DNA from: Hymenoscyphus infarciens
Lineage: Eukaryota; Ascomycota; Leotiomycetes; Helotiales; Helotiaceae
DNA length: 64,000 bases
Assembly (NCBI GenBank): GCA_001414345.1
Contig: LLCB01000068.1
Coordinates: forward strand, 124,001 to 188,000
Direction of reading: 5' to 3'
Of the stretch, positions 44,642 through 57,263 are shown in pieces. The stretch's first letter is position 1; each line of letters starts with the position of its first letter. The translations under genes were made by a program, and so were the position numbers. The notes under the pieces were generated by a model. The model was not told the origin of the DNA and ran no database searches. It worked only from the letters and a program-made list of their open reading frames with translations.

Positions 44642-45696
44642 GTTTGTCTGATGTTTTGATTGCGTGTGAAGTTCTGATGTTTTAGGGGTTTGTGGTGGGT
44701 TTGGAAGTGTCGTGGGGGAAGTGGGGGGTTTCGGGTATGTCTGGCGGGGTAGAGCTTCCTGCACAGAAATGGGATAAAATACTTTTCTGTACAGAAGGAA
44801 AAAAAGACTTTGAATTACAATAGATCTAGATTGATAAACGTAGTTGAAAGAGCAGAGTTTGTCCGAGAAACAGCGATCAAGTGCAAAATCGTGATACTTC
44901 TTGTTAGAGTTATGAGATTTCCCCCCACTTCTCCCACAATTATCTAAAGACAAGGTAAATTATCAGGCGACTCTAGGACCGTTCAGGAGAATAAAATGAG
45001 AGTTTTTTTGGTTCTTCTGAAACTTGGAGGATGCTCTAATTGTTCTGTAATTCTGATCTATTCCACCGGGAACAGCATCCCACCATAAACTGATTCAGAC
45101 ACTCGACTTTCATTCTACAATGTAGCAAATCCTGCTAAAAGGAATGAAGACTATATTTAAGAACCCGTGAGCTTGGAATGCAACACCCCTGCTGTTCATG
45201 CCGGCGATGCTCATAATTGCATTGCCCTACCTATAATTGGTCCTATAATCACCGTTATATGGGGTGGTCTGTGGCAGGAGACCCCACACTGACAACGACG
45301 ACGCGTGCCAGAAAGAATCTTATTATGAGCGTTCAATCAATCGAGCACCCATCTGGCTGGCCAAAATAGCCCTCAAAGCCATTGGAGTTTTGAATAACCT
45401 TGTCTCACGGGATATTTTGGACTTCCAGTAAGACCAGCCACCTTCTTTTTCCCGCCTACAACAGGATAGCTCGGCTCAGTCTTAGTCTGAGAAGAATCAA
45501 CGATGACACCAAATGCCATGAAGTCTTTCAAATAAAAAGAGAATCATCCAAGGCATTTTCAAACTGGTCAGACAAACCTCTATCACCTTGATCGCCGCGT
45601 GACTTCACCAGCCTATCTATTTCTCACCTCCTAGTTTCATCGCCACGGAATATCTACGAAAACAAATTCTCCTAGAAACCACTAGTGGGAACCATC
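44642..45696. other. Gene-poor DNA after array 1
   Basis: No gene supported. A degenerate motif-like GGAATGCAACACC lies at 45176-45188. The last five bases (CCATC, 45692-45696) are the target duplication of the next MITE. Confidence 0.4.
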
Positions 45697-45935
45697 CTCT
45701 ACGGGGACGGATGGAGAGGCGGATTTTGGTCTAGCCTAGCGCCTGCTACTTTATAACTTCTCAAGTTCTAGAATAAAATCGTAGAAATAAAACAAAAAAT
45801 TAAGAAAACCTATCAGATACTAATTAACTCTTATCTTAAAGCTTCTAGCTTTTCTAGTCCTGGTCGTGGTTTTATTAAAGTTTTACGACCGTGACTCTAG
45901 TACCAAAATCCGCCTCTCTATCCGTCCCCGTAGAG
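45697..45935. mobile_element. MITE with 34-bp terminal inverted repeats (239 bp)
   Basis: The left end, CTCTACGGGGACGGATGGAG + AGGCGGATTTTGGT, is repeated inverted at the right end with a single G/A difference. CCATC flanks both sides (45692-45696, 45936-45940). The interior is AT-rich and non-coding. I do not recognise the TIR as belonging to a named superfamily; a 5-bp duplication is uncommon for the main MITE groups. Confidence 0.8.
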
Positions 45936-48103
45936 CCATCTTCCAAACTAAAATCTCAGACAAACCGCCAATGCCAGCAGAACCCTCATTGGATCGTGCA
46001 CGTCCGGCTTCAAAGACCCCGCATTCGAGGTGAGTTGACGCAGAGGCACAGTATCTTTCTCCAACTTCGTTCCAAATCATGAAGAGTTACAGAGTGGACA
46101 CTTGGCAAGTTATTTTTGCACTTGCATCAAACTCCAAACTTCGAAGGCCTGAGTCGCAAAGATAGGTATGTGCGCACCCACCCTCCAACCCCTCCAAGTA
46201 TAACACCCCTCAAGCAAGATCTCTAAGATTTCATCGCTCCAGGTAACTGGAACAATTAAAGGCTGTCCGACGAGGAACAAACCGGGCTAAAGCTAGCCGG
46301 AAAGCTGCAAGGCAAGTTGGGGTTGCAGACTAGTAAACCACCTAAAACGTACATCCCTCTCTTTTTATAACCTGCCCAAAAGCACTTCAATCTGCAATGG
46401 AACACCACACCAAAAGTTTTTCCCGCACGTGTATTACCCCTGTAAACTCTCACCTACTTGTAACTGGTGCAAATACTTCGTACTCAAAAGACTAAAACGG
46501 GTTCAAGAAACCACACTAGTGACCAATGATACAAACAGTACAACACGGGAAAATATGTACGGCGATATTTATAGACACAGACACGCTACAAACCCGGGTG
46601 CGCAAACCCGGAAATATCGGACTCTACAAAACCAAAACCAAACCTGTATTGCTCGCGCGGTCGCCAAACAGAACCCTTCGTACTTCTCCGCGTACAGAGA
46701 GTTCGAAATTTACGGATCGTTCCGTACCATGGAGAGTAGAGGGGCAAGCTTACCCATGTTTCGGAATCCTTCCCCTCCACACGCGGACGTCCAGCAATCA
46801 GAAGGCAGCAGTTTTGATTACCACATTCTGGTGGCTTTTCAGCCTCACTCTTTTTGTGTTTTCATCTCACGCGCCAACACATAGTACACCCCACAAATAA
46901 ACTAAATTCACGAACAGACTTCATGAGCCGTAAATGACGTACCAATCTCCCGAAATGGAGAAACCCCTCAGTCAACAAGAACAACTACGAAAAAAGACAA
47001 GCAAGAAATACTACTCGGCCGAAACATTGCTTCTGTAGATGAAAAATCATTCCATGGGACCGTGAACTCTCGTCTCGGGTCTCGGGTGACTATGGGGCGG
47101 ATAAATCTGCAGCTCTAATAAGCTCAAGCGTGGATGAGGACAAACACCACTGTACTTTTCGGCGAAGCGGTAGTGTTTCTCTTCACTTGGAAAAATCCAA
47201 AAAAGACAACAACAAATTGGCTCTCCACGAGGGAGCCGCCGCGTGAAAGATGGGGGTCCTAGGCGTGAGCTGCTTCATGGACTGACGGACTGGCCGCCGC
47301 GCTCTTTCCCCTTGAACCGTACATAAAACTGAATGTGCCACCCAATCCACACCGACCATCAATACATTTCTTCAAAAGAAGAAGGTTGAATCAAGCATGC
47401 AAGCATCTTTAGACCCACAAATGTTTGAGTTATTCGGCTCATTGCGAAATAGGCCCTCATGGGCCGGGGCCAAGGCGACCCAGTGATGGGGAGAGAAGGA
47501 AAATAGATTCTCGGTTCCAGAGTTGAGCAGTGCGATGAGCAACAAAGATGGATTAGTGACATGGGGATGGGGACGGATCGCAGGTTGGTGGGTTGTTGAA
47601 GGAGTGTTGTCCTGGCGCACGGGTACGTGGCGGAAGGGGGGCGTTCTGAATGGATAGAGATGGATGATGAGCGGCCTGGATTCGGACGATGGGACAACAG
47701 ACGGATGGAAGTTTTGATGATCCATGGACGGACTTGGTTCAAAAAGCGGACGATGGCAGGAAATGAAGTGGAATTGCATTGCTTCAAGTGTTGGTTTGAG
47801 ACGCTTAGACGCTCTACCTGCAGCTTTGTGGCAGCTCTTTGTCGAGTTTCCAACTAGTTGGACACCTGCTCAGGTCGAGGGCCACTGGACTTGCTAATTT
47901 CTGCTATGTTAATGTTCCATATCAATGAAGGTCGACAGATGATTAGGGAAAAGATAACAAAATACAACCGGGAGGGGTAATGGGCTCCATACAGCGACAC
48001 ATGAGCAAGTTGAACTGCATTGCATGCATGTTGTTTGAATTCCCGTAAAACATCAACCATTCGATTCGTCTGCCTCCTACCCCTCCGACATGCACAAGAC
48101 CTA
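45936..48103. other. Gene-poor region
   Basis: About 2.2 kb. Overlapping open frames at 46429-46900 and, on the minus strand, 47359-47853 and 47854-48255 have neither domains nor consistent splicing and run across each other. I do not support a gene. The 3' untranslated region of the CaiB-like gene would lie at the right end. Confidence 0.4.
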
Positions 48104-49987
48104 CTATCCCTTGAGTATTGCATCGTCCACTTCCCAATCGCCCCAACCGGCTGCGTCGTATCCATTGGGTCTGCTGGCTCTCGAAAACCCCACTCGCAAA
48201 CCCTCGATGCTGACTGGACTTCTACACCACTTGATCTCTTCCCCGAAACCTTCACTAAAGGCTTTTTGCGTCAACGCATCTTCGAACAACTCCGGGTGAA
48301 CTCTTTGCATGCTGAGAAGCGCTCTTTTCCCCACTTCGTCAACGCTATCCGCATGTCGGAGACCGAAAAACGCTTCGTCGTGCTCCTGGCGAAGGAATTG
48401 TTGTATCTCTTTGCTATAGAGACCTAGTTCTAGCAAAAAGATGTCGTATTGGCACAGAGAAGTTGTTCCCACCCAACTCCCTCCTTCTGTTGCTCTTCGA
48501 AAAATCCCCAACAGTGCCGCTATCGCACCGAGAGAGCCAGTCCCATAGTCACTCATGGGGAATGGTGGGACTACAGGTTCATTCAAGCCCATGAATTCTC
48601 CTTGAGCCCACGCCACTCCAGTGACGCAGTCTGCTATTTGCTGCCATCCTGGCCTCCCACTCCAAGGTCCTTGGTGACCAAAGCAGTCTTCAGCGACATA
48701 GATCATGCCTTTGCCTCTCCCCTTAACTAACTCTATAATCTGTTTAGGACCATAGCCAAGTCGCTCCAGAGAACCGGGACGATAGCCATCGAGAACCACA
48801 TCGGCGGTCTGCAGAAGGTTTTCAAAAGCTTCTCGCCCCCTTGGGGACTTCAGGTCCAGATCGCAAGTATGCTTCCCCGTGTTGCCATCCACTTGAAAGA
48901 AGGGGACATCTGAGAGGTTCGGAGAAGTTATCTTGATGACTTCCGCGCCGTACTCTGCTAGAGTGCGACCCATCGCTGGCCCAGCAATTACCCTACAAAG
49001 CTCGAGAACACGAATACCCGACAACACTTGCCGATTCGAGTCAGAATCAGACGGTGACAAACTTGAAGGAAATGGGACTGGGGGCGAAGGATCCTCTATC
49101 TTGGACAACTGGAAAGGCGGCAGTGAAAGAAGCGTTGAGCCCTGGTTTATCAGATTGGATAAACTTGGGATGAATCGCTGTAGGAAGTACTGACATGCTC
49201 CGTCTGCTTGAAGTCTTCCCACTTCAACGCCGTCACTCCTGCTTGTCCCAACTTTGCGTTCATATCCTCTAGCTCGGCGGCCGTAAAGGCCTTGACATGG
49301 CTCTCAATCGTTGCTATACATTCGTGGTAGTCCGTCAGATCCGGACGGTGGGACTCCAATCCAATCATATTCAAAGTTTTCCCGGCCTCGAGCGAACCAT
49401 GGATATGGAAATATTCGCCGGGCGTCTTGGTTGCATAAAGGTTGGCCGAGAGTCTCCTGTAGAGAATGGATTGCGCGGCCAGCAGATCGGTATTCTTCAG
49501 TTTTGCCTTTACCTCTGGGTTTTGCTTGCCCATACCTGCGATGGTGGCTATATACGTGGAAAAGAGGAAAGTCCTATTAACCAGAATTAGCAGGAGTATT
49601 TTCCTTGGGTAGAGTTTGTTACGCGGAGCGCTCTATATCAATTGCAATGGCTCGCTCCTTGCGCCACTCATTTCCATAACGCGTCTTTCCCAGTGCTGCG
49701 ACCACACACGCTTCCACGCTCTTGAGCGCGACGATAGCCTCGGTCTCCTTGAAAGGGCAAGGGAAGTATATCTTCGATCCATTGAAGGTCGAGGTCAATT
49801 GTACGTTTTGGACTTGGTGGAGGATTTCGGGGGGTAGTTGGCCTTGGAGAGTTTCGAGCAGACGCGAGGTTGCTGTCTGGGCCCCGACTCGTACATCATA
49901 GTTATTCCCATTCCCATTCCTATTCCCATCGGCACTCCCACCACTACCACTCATCTGCACCGAACCGACGAAGATGCTCGCGGCCAT
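48104..49987 (-). CDS. CaiB/BaiF-like (family III) CoA-transferase, fungal long form
   Basis: Three exons on the minus strand, 49987-49623, 49573-49195 and 49141-48104 (introns 49 and 53 nt), give 593 aa. Both junctions were fixed by frame: ERSA joins T-FLFSTYIATIAGMGK, and FKQTEH joins GSTLLSLPPF. The N-terminal 250 residues are the diverged half-domain usual in fungal CaiB-like proteins (YHIHGSLEA-like block with FRPDL-like block); residues from about 300 are the full domain: GIRVLELCRVIAGPAMGR, AEYGAEVIKI, DGYRPGSLERLGYG and WQQIADCVTGVAWAQG, where the Asp sits at the position expected for the acyl-anhydride nucleophile. It should move CoA between acyl acids; substrates unknown. It diverges from the transcription factor at 52637, which could regulate it (inference). 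Confidence 0.92.
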
Positions 49988-52636
49988 GATCTCTTGTGAG
50001 CGCTGCAAATACAAATCCCCAACGCGAAGGAGAAATACTAATGCGAGTGCGAGTGCAGGAAGAAACGGTCGTGACGGACACGACTTTATCAATCCAAAAT
50101 CCTGTTGCGACCATCATTCTGAATCCTCGTCAATGTCCTCTTGAAGGGCCCCCTTTAGCTTCAAAGGGCGTAGATCCGGAACTAGCAATCCTACGACCCT
50201 ACCCAGGATATCGCGGCTTGTCTTCTCATCAGATCCCACTTTGCGCAAAAGACCATACTCGTACCGTCGTCCATTCCCCCGCCGTTCCATGTACCTCGAA
50301 CTCGATTCAGCAGTCCTACGACATCAAAAATGGGATGGGCTGGATTGGAGACAGAGATGACTGGAGGGGGGCATCATCCGAGGAGCAGTATCCGAACGAA
50401 GCAAAATGCAGCTTGTGGATGACCGAGGCCGCATTCAGGTCAACATATCTCTTCAGTCAACCTGCGCGTCCTCCTGCAAACACCCCGCTTGCATGAGGCA
50501 GAAGGCAGGAGACATATCGCGAAGCAAGCTGGAGGGGATGAGGGGTAGGTCGTGGTAGAGTTGGGGAGGAGACACCCGCTGTTCATACAGCTTTGAAATC
50601 CAGCTGGCCAGTGTCATTCTTACGATATTGGGGGCTCTACTTATACCCCCCTATGGGTCTTCTACCAGTCTTCAAGGGCATTCAGGGAGTTGCAGAGTCA
50701 TCCAGGAGCGCATTGAAGAGACGAAGCAAGATTAATTTGGTATCCAACGACCACATATCAGAAAACCATGGTACACCAAAAATGACATTTTGGTGATACC
50801 AGGGATCATGATGCAGGTGGCTGGGTTGTTTTCAGTCACCCATGCTCATAACACATCTTGTTATAACGAGCCTGATCGCACCCTTACGAAACTAGCCTAC
50901 CATGGTAACCTATTGGGGGTTTCCTGAAAAACGCTTCGAGAGTTTGATGCCTAGCTTGCGATGTTAGGTGGATTTTTCAATTCTGTTGAGCCAAAGTATT
51001 GTTTGTATGGTTACCTTGGAATTTCTTTTTTGCTGTAAAGGCTTTGAACGATGCGCTTGCAGTATTCAAGGTAGTCAAAGCCGAATCTCTTCTTGTTGGT
51101 CCCTTCTGCTCTGACTTTGTTGCGTCTCCCTCATTATTGTTACCATTTGTTAAGTGTTTTCTAGCGCTGTTGTGGGACTTTCTCGAAACGGAAAAATAAT
51201 CCCTCCAGTATGTCAGTGCATGCTTTTATTCTATACTTTACGAAGAATCACCCAGCCTTGTTGACACAAGATCTGCCTGTGTACTATGCAACGTCATACA
51301 ATCGTCAATGTGAGCGTTGAATCTCGTTGATCGACTCTGTAGTTGGCAAGTTATCTCGATCTGTACCTTCTTTTGTGTCATCTAAGGTTCTAGAACGTAG
51401 GTCTAGAACGTGATCTCAACTGGGATGTTATAATTCCGGATCTTGTACTCTATATAACTTGGAAAAGAGACCGATGAACTGGCGGAGAATATTTCGGAAT
51501 GCTTTCGGACAAGATCCTCGGCCGAACACTGTACACTTTTTGATTACTTTATCTTTCAAGTCTCATTCACGACGATCCATTTATGACCCCTTTGTTCTGG
51601 TTGTGGGTAATGCAATTTTAGGTCATGCGAGCGCTTTGATTGAGCTCTTCGTTTAGTACTAACCAACACGCAAAAGGCTGTGGCTTAGCTAAAATTTTGA
51701 GTTGCTCGAGTTGCCCAAATGTTTGCTCATTGGCAATACTTAAAAATGATATTGGATAATTGGAATTACGTACCTCGTTTTACAAGTGGTCGTGTACTAG
51801 AAACTTGCGTCTTAACAGTCGAAAATTTCCCCATAGTGTCCGCGTTTGGCATTTGAACTAAAGATCTTCCTTAAGGCTTTACTTCACCATAATTGTTATG
51901 ACATGCGAGCATAAATGGCCTCCAGCAAAAGAGGAAATTTTACCAAACTTGCTGGACTGTGCCGCCTAAAGCAACCCATAGTTCGTATCTGCTGGAGTTT
52001 TCAATTTCGGCATCGTAACCGACCTCGCGGGACCGATCACCACATTCCGGGTAGACGGGTTCTCAAACTCACACCCTGTTTTTGTAGGGGCAGTGGTCAG
52101 CACATTTAAGGTAGGCCCGCCAATATATTAAATAGGTGCTCGATTGACCACTCTTCTTCGAGTGTTTTCTTGGTCTTCCTGCATCATTGCTGGCCCCGAG
52201 GCGGTGTAACTGATTCGGCTTCGATTGTGAAACGGCAAACGCTCTCGGGGAACGTCTTCCCCATCGTTCGGGCGGCAGGCCGAATAGGTTTTGGTGCCAC
52301 CACATTCGCCTTGCTTTTTCTAGCGCCCATTCGTCACGATTTCGTTCTTCCTAGCGAGAGCTGAAAACCAACATATGTTCGCCGCAGCGGTCAGCAGAAT
52401 TTGAGACCCTAGTTTTGTCAATGGGCAACGTCTCGAGCTGGCCGGTCGGTGAAAACATCATTTTCCAGGTTGGTAACCAGCCTCTTCTTCAATATACATT
52501 TTCTTCGCATATAGGTGGGCTGAACGTTGTCCAACTGCATTGTGTCGGTTTGCCAACACATATTTTGTGCAGTGACTTACCAACCGATCTCGCCCGTTAT
52601 CAAATTCTACTTCCAGTCCAATAAGCGCCATACAGT
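49988..52636. promoter_or_regulatory. Long divergent intergenic region
   Basis: 2.65 kb between the CaiB-like gene and the transcription-factor gene. A 166-codon + strand frame at 49996-50496 overlaps the CaiB promoter and shows no domain. ACCATGGT/ACCATGG words recur at about 50766 and 50900. I see no transposon ends and no supported gene. Confidence 0.4.
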
Positions 52637-55600
52637 ATGACTCGCAAGAAGGTTGACCCGGATAAGAGGAAAAGGGTTTCTCAAGCATGTATTGCTTGTA
52701 AAAGGAGCAAGCTCAAGGTACGCATTGACATCTCCCACTTCAAGTGCTAGCTTTTCGGTCGATTGTGGTATTGTTCAACCTGCACCGAACAAAGTCCGGC
52801 GCAATATTGTAGCAAGTTGCTCCATTACCCCGCGAATATACAGTTATTGATCCATCCCGCCACATTCGAGTTGCATAGACCCTTGCCTCCTCTTATCCTT
52901 GTCGTGTAATTTGCACTTGCACTTTCTTGTCACCATTTCCACATCGGTCGACCGCCGAAACATATGCGGTTTACTGCTTTCATTTCTTACATAGATTTTT
53001 TACAAGGTGCAAATGTTGGTTATGGGTAACTTTTGTACCCATGCTGCTGCACCTTTCAACCGTTCTCCCCACGCTCACTACCAAGGCCACTCTTTATTTC
53101 CACCGGATCTTCACTTTGTATCACTGCTAACTGGGTTTACGGCAGTGTGATGGACTCTCTCCGTGCAAGACTTGTTCAAGTCGAAGTAAACCTTGTTTAT
53201 ATGGAAGTCTGGATAATGATCCAAGCTACGAAACCGCCAATAAACGAAGAAAAATCGAAGCATCGTCAAGTGTCCCCTCGAGTCCTACCGAGAGTAACGG
53301 CTCGCCTAAATATGTTCTCAGTAGTCAACAAGTACGAACTCCGGGCTGTGATAGCTCATTTACTCAGGAGGTGACTACTCCCACGCTTCCCAGTATTACT
53401 CAACCCAAACCTGAGTTTTCCGTGGGCGAAGAAGGGCAACCAAACAACCAGAACGAGAAATCAAACACCAAGCTTGAGGCCTCGAAGTCTTCTTCGAAGG
53501 TCCCACAGAGTTCAGCAGTTGTTGCACAAGACGAAGCGGCTGATGTTTATAATTATACGAGAATGCTACAAGATCCGACCGGGAGACTGTGTAGGTGGAT
53601 ATATTCTTCGAATCTTTCCTTGAGAATAAGCTACATCAGATACTGATAATTGTCTATTTGCTGATTGCCCACATAGTGTATCTTGGCGATTCAGCTTCGC
53701 TGTCCTATCTACAACTTATAAGGGTAATCATAGAGGGGGTGGTAGGTCCATCGCCCTTCACGCAAGATCCACAAAGACACAGAATCGTCGAGAATACCAT
53801 TGTTCTACCTCACAATATCCAGCTAACTAGATTGCTTCCTGATAAGACTACTGCCTGTATTCTATTAGAAGCATACTTTATCAATGTATGACCTCCAGCC
53901 CTCGTCTCCTATCTTCAACGCTAACAATCTGAAGACGAATGGTCTCGTAGAGCTTTTCAACCGGAAAAATTTCATCGCAACCTTCGACAAAAGTTACACG
54001 AACCCACTCAATGTCGACCCTTCGTGGCTATGCCTACTATATCTAACTTTTGCCATTGGGTTGGTCATGGCATGTCCAACTCCGGGGGCTAAAGAGGACG
54101 AGATAATCCAGAGACTGAGAAGCGAATCTATCGATCGAGCTGAGCTTTTCTATTTGAATGCAAGACAGCTTGTAGATCCAGAACGAGGGATTGAGGATAA
54201 CGGTTTCTGGAGTATTCAGGCACTGACGTTGATGTCCATATACATGCTAGCTGTTTCCAAACGGAATGCAGCTTATGCCTACTACGGTAACAATGCCTCT
54301 AATTTCCTCCGTTTTTCGTAGTGTTGACATTCTCTAGGTATGGCAGTTCGATCGGCTTTTGCTCTGGGCCTTCACCGAGAAGAAACACACTGTATATTTA
54401 ACACAGACGAGCAGTCCGTGAGACGGAACCTGTGGCGCAGTCTTTTCGTTCTGGACAGATTCTTAGCAGCTTCACTTGGTCGTCCCACCGCGATTCGAGA
54501 AAGTGATTGCTCGGGGGACACACTAAAAACTGCGGAGCCTCATAAAAACCAGTCTGCTGCCAACGAGGAATATACCAACTCGGTGGCTCTCAAGGCCTCC
54601 ACACGCAGCTGTCACGTTATTGGAGTAGTACTTGAAAAAGTCTACTCAACTCAAAAAGTTTCAACGAGTCTTGCGCAAGAGATTGCGAATGAATGCAAAT
54701 CATGTCCCCAGGTACTGGATCCTATACTCCATTGGCGGCAAGCAAGATCAGCGAAGCCAAACCAGGGTGTGGCTATTCTACATGTCAATCTTCTATATTG
54801 TCATTCAGTTATCCTGCTTACGAGACCTTTCCTTTTGTATCTGATGAAGAAAAAACACGAGGATTCTGGTAAAGGGTCTGGATTGGAACGTTATGGGACT
54901 AAAATGAAGCAATTTGCAGAGTCGTGTGTAGTTGCCGGCTGTCACAGTATTGCACTTGTGCAAGTCGCTCTGGAGGGTGGATATCTACCTCGCCGGAACC
55001 CATTTGTTATGTGAGTACTGTTTGAATTAAGTTTCGCTACCTTTCACAAAGTCTTTACTCACAATATCTAGCTATTTTCTCTTCGCTGCTGCCTTGGTAG
55101 TTCTATCGAACGAATTTACCTACTTATACTCCAACCCACTCTCAAAATCATGCGTGAAACACGCTATCGATATTATGCGGTGGTGTTCAGAGGAAGACCC
55201 TCAAGCCAAACGTCTTCTCTTCATTCTTACAGCTTTCCGTGATGTCGTCGAAAAACATCGTTCCAAAAACCCACGACAAGATCCAACATATAGATCCCAC
55301 CCAAATGGCACAACACCGCTATCGCCCAATACCACCTCTTCGAATCCGTCACCTCTACAAGAAAAAGCCCACCCCTACAAACAAAATCCAATTAACCCAC
55401 CTTCGAGCAATAAAACAACCTTCTGCCAACAAAAAACATCTTGTATGCCTATAATCGAAACTATGCTCACCGAAAATCCGACGAGAGTTCCTCGATCACA
55501 ATCACCCTACGCAACCTCCCATTTCACACCTTCAACTACGAATTCACCCTATTCAGTCCCCCTCACAAGAACGTTCTCGGATACAAACTCCTTGATATCT

Positions 55601-56023
55601 ACAACCCGTCTGCATGCAGGCTGTCGCTCCCCTTCCACGCCCGAAATCTGCAGTCATACTATCGACCAACCGCAGGCACAATCGTTAAACCATGCCCTCA
55701 CACAACTGTCTCGTCAAAATTCTTTCGATTATCGTATGGAACTTGCTCTTTCCTCTAACCCGGCACTTTCGGAGTCGAGCAATGGAGAACTACATTGTGA
55801 TGAGATGATTGAGTTTGAGAAGTTGTGGCCGAAGGTTCAATGTGCTTTGGATAGTGGTGAAGCTGTTGGGAGGATACCTCATACTGTTGGTGTGGCGATC
55901 AGTCCCAGGACTGGGGTCCAGAGGAAGGGTAGCGCGCCAATTTATGGGGTCGCGAGAGAGAGGGAAGGTTTTGGAAATGGGTATGGGATAGGAAGGTGCG
56001 GGGGTGTGGTTCATGTAGTCTGA
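52637..56023 (+). CDS. Zn2Cys6 transcription factor with Fungal_trans domain
   Basis: Six exons, 52637-52717, 53146-53590, 53677-53885, 53935-54286, 54338-55010 and 55072-56023, give 903 aa. The zinc cluster is split by intron 1: CIACKRSKLK in exon 1 and CDGLSPCKTCSSRSKPC at the start of exon 2. Intron 1 is 428 nt, far longer than the others (49-86 nt). After a Ser-rich linker, residues about 180-560 carry the Fungal_trans domain: TGRLLYLGDSASLSYLQ, the AYYGMAVRSAFALGLHREE core, and SVRRNLWRSLFVLDRFLAASLGRP. The last 250 residues are Ser/Thr/Pro/Asn-rich, likely an activation region. It should act in the nucleus on CGG half-sites. Divergent from the CaiB-like gene 2.6 kb away. Confidence 0.92.
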
Positions 56024-56625
56024 ATTGAGATCTTTTCTTGGGATTTAGATATCGTTTTTGGAGAAGATTTTTTAGGAGTTAAACAGAAGTGGGAATTTTG
56101 GAGTTGGAGGGTATTTGGTCAAAAATTTAGGATGTCAAGGACGAGGATGCGGAGATAGGGCAGGTAAACAGTACAGCTCCGGACTCGTGAAGGGTCTTTT
56201 CTTTATTTCTTTTAATTACGTTCTACTGGTTATTCTATGCTCTTTCTTTGGGAGCTTTTGATTCTATCTATATTATATGTTATATCAAAATCTGAAGGCG
56301 GATGGATGGATGGATGTTATCCTTGGACTTTTGAGTTTCCATTACAATGATACTAGGCGCAAGTCAAAGTTCCATTTCCAAAGGTAGAATGGATATAATA
56401 CTCAGTCTCGAGGGTCGAGATTGGGTGTCGAGGTGCCAAGGTCGTTCCTTCCCTGGGGAGCTGGTGTTGAGGGAGTCGAGGGTGTTCCTTCAACTTGAAC
56501 TTATCCCTCGACTCAACTCGACTACCTTGAGGTCGCCCCTTCCCTCTTACCTCGACGTTTGGTCACACAATCACGCACCACATCTAACTCAGCGCGGTCA
56601 ACAAATGGAAAAGAGTCACAAATAC
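56024..56625. other. 3' flank of the transcription-factor gene
   Basis: 600 bases without a gene. A (GGAT)n-like run, GGATGGATGGATGG, lies at about 56302-56315. A GAGGGTCGAGATTGG / CAAGGTCGTTCCTTCCCT stretch with repeated CTCGA words lies at 56405-56550. Confidence 0.4.
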
Positions 56626-57263
56626 ACGATATGCAACAAACACCCCCCTCTCCCCAAATCAAGCTAGTTTCACTGACTCAAACACTCTTGCCACTTGACT
56701 CACCACCAAGCCACGCATCACGAGATCACTCATTTCAAAAGACACATCGGCAAAAGATACCTAAATACCTTTTCCTCGCGAATTGCAACAAAAACAATTC
56801 TCTTACCGCGTAGTGGCAAATTACCACATTCCTTCTTTTTCGTAACACGGGCCGATTGAAAATAAACGATAAGGATACGATTGGTTCTCAGGAATATGAC
56901 TGGTAAGACTGACTGGTTACACGCGGATTCGCGATGTGCAACAAAGGTATTTTTCTGGTTGTTTGTGATGATTATGATGAGTGATGGCTAGCTGGGTTGT
57001 GCTTGGCTCGGCTCGGCTGTTTTCGGGGAGTTGGAAAGGGGGCTGGCTGGTCGGACATTTTCTCTTGGTATCTTGGGGCTTGTAGTGGTGAGCTGACTAT
57101 TGGTGGGGGTCTAGGTAATGATGCTGCCAATTATTTCACGATGCCATGGTAAACTAAAAATATCCACTCCCAAGCGGCTCAAAAACCCCAAGCAAACGTT
57201 ACCCGATACCCAAAAGCACCGCCAACCGATTCCTCGGTACGTTGCATGCGAAATGCAACAAAA
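56626..57263 (+). repeat. Array 2 of the dispersed motif TGCAACAAA
   Basis: Four copies in the same orientation as array 1, at 56626 (ACGATATGCAACAAA), 56776 (TCGCGAATTGCAACAAAA), 56929 (TTCGCGATGTGCAACAAA) and 57247 (TGCGAAATGCAACAAAA). Spacings are 150, 153 and 318 bp, the last about twice the others, as if one copy were lost. The copy at 57247 sits in a small palindrome, GTTGCAT-GCGA-AATGCAAC (57241-57259). Confidence 0.7.

Noticed and set aside
46429..46900. Two overlapping frames of 151 and 124 codons
   Set aside because: Neither has a domain, biased codon use or splice context, and they exclude one another.
47359..48255. Minus-strand frames of 164, 135 and 133 codons downstream of the CaiB-like gene
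   Set aside because: No domain and they overlap each other and the CaiB stop; likely 3' flank.
49996..50496. Plus-strand frame of 166 codons
   Set aside because: Covers the promoter of the CaiB-like gene, with no recognisable features; possible but unsupported.
48104..56023. Secondary-metabolite cluster around the CoA-transferase and transcription factor
   Set aside because: Only two genes in 8 kb with no synthase, transporter or tailoring enzymes; a divergent regulator alone is not enough.
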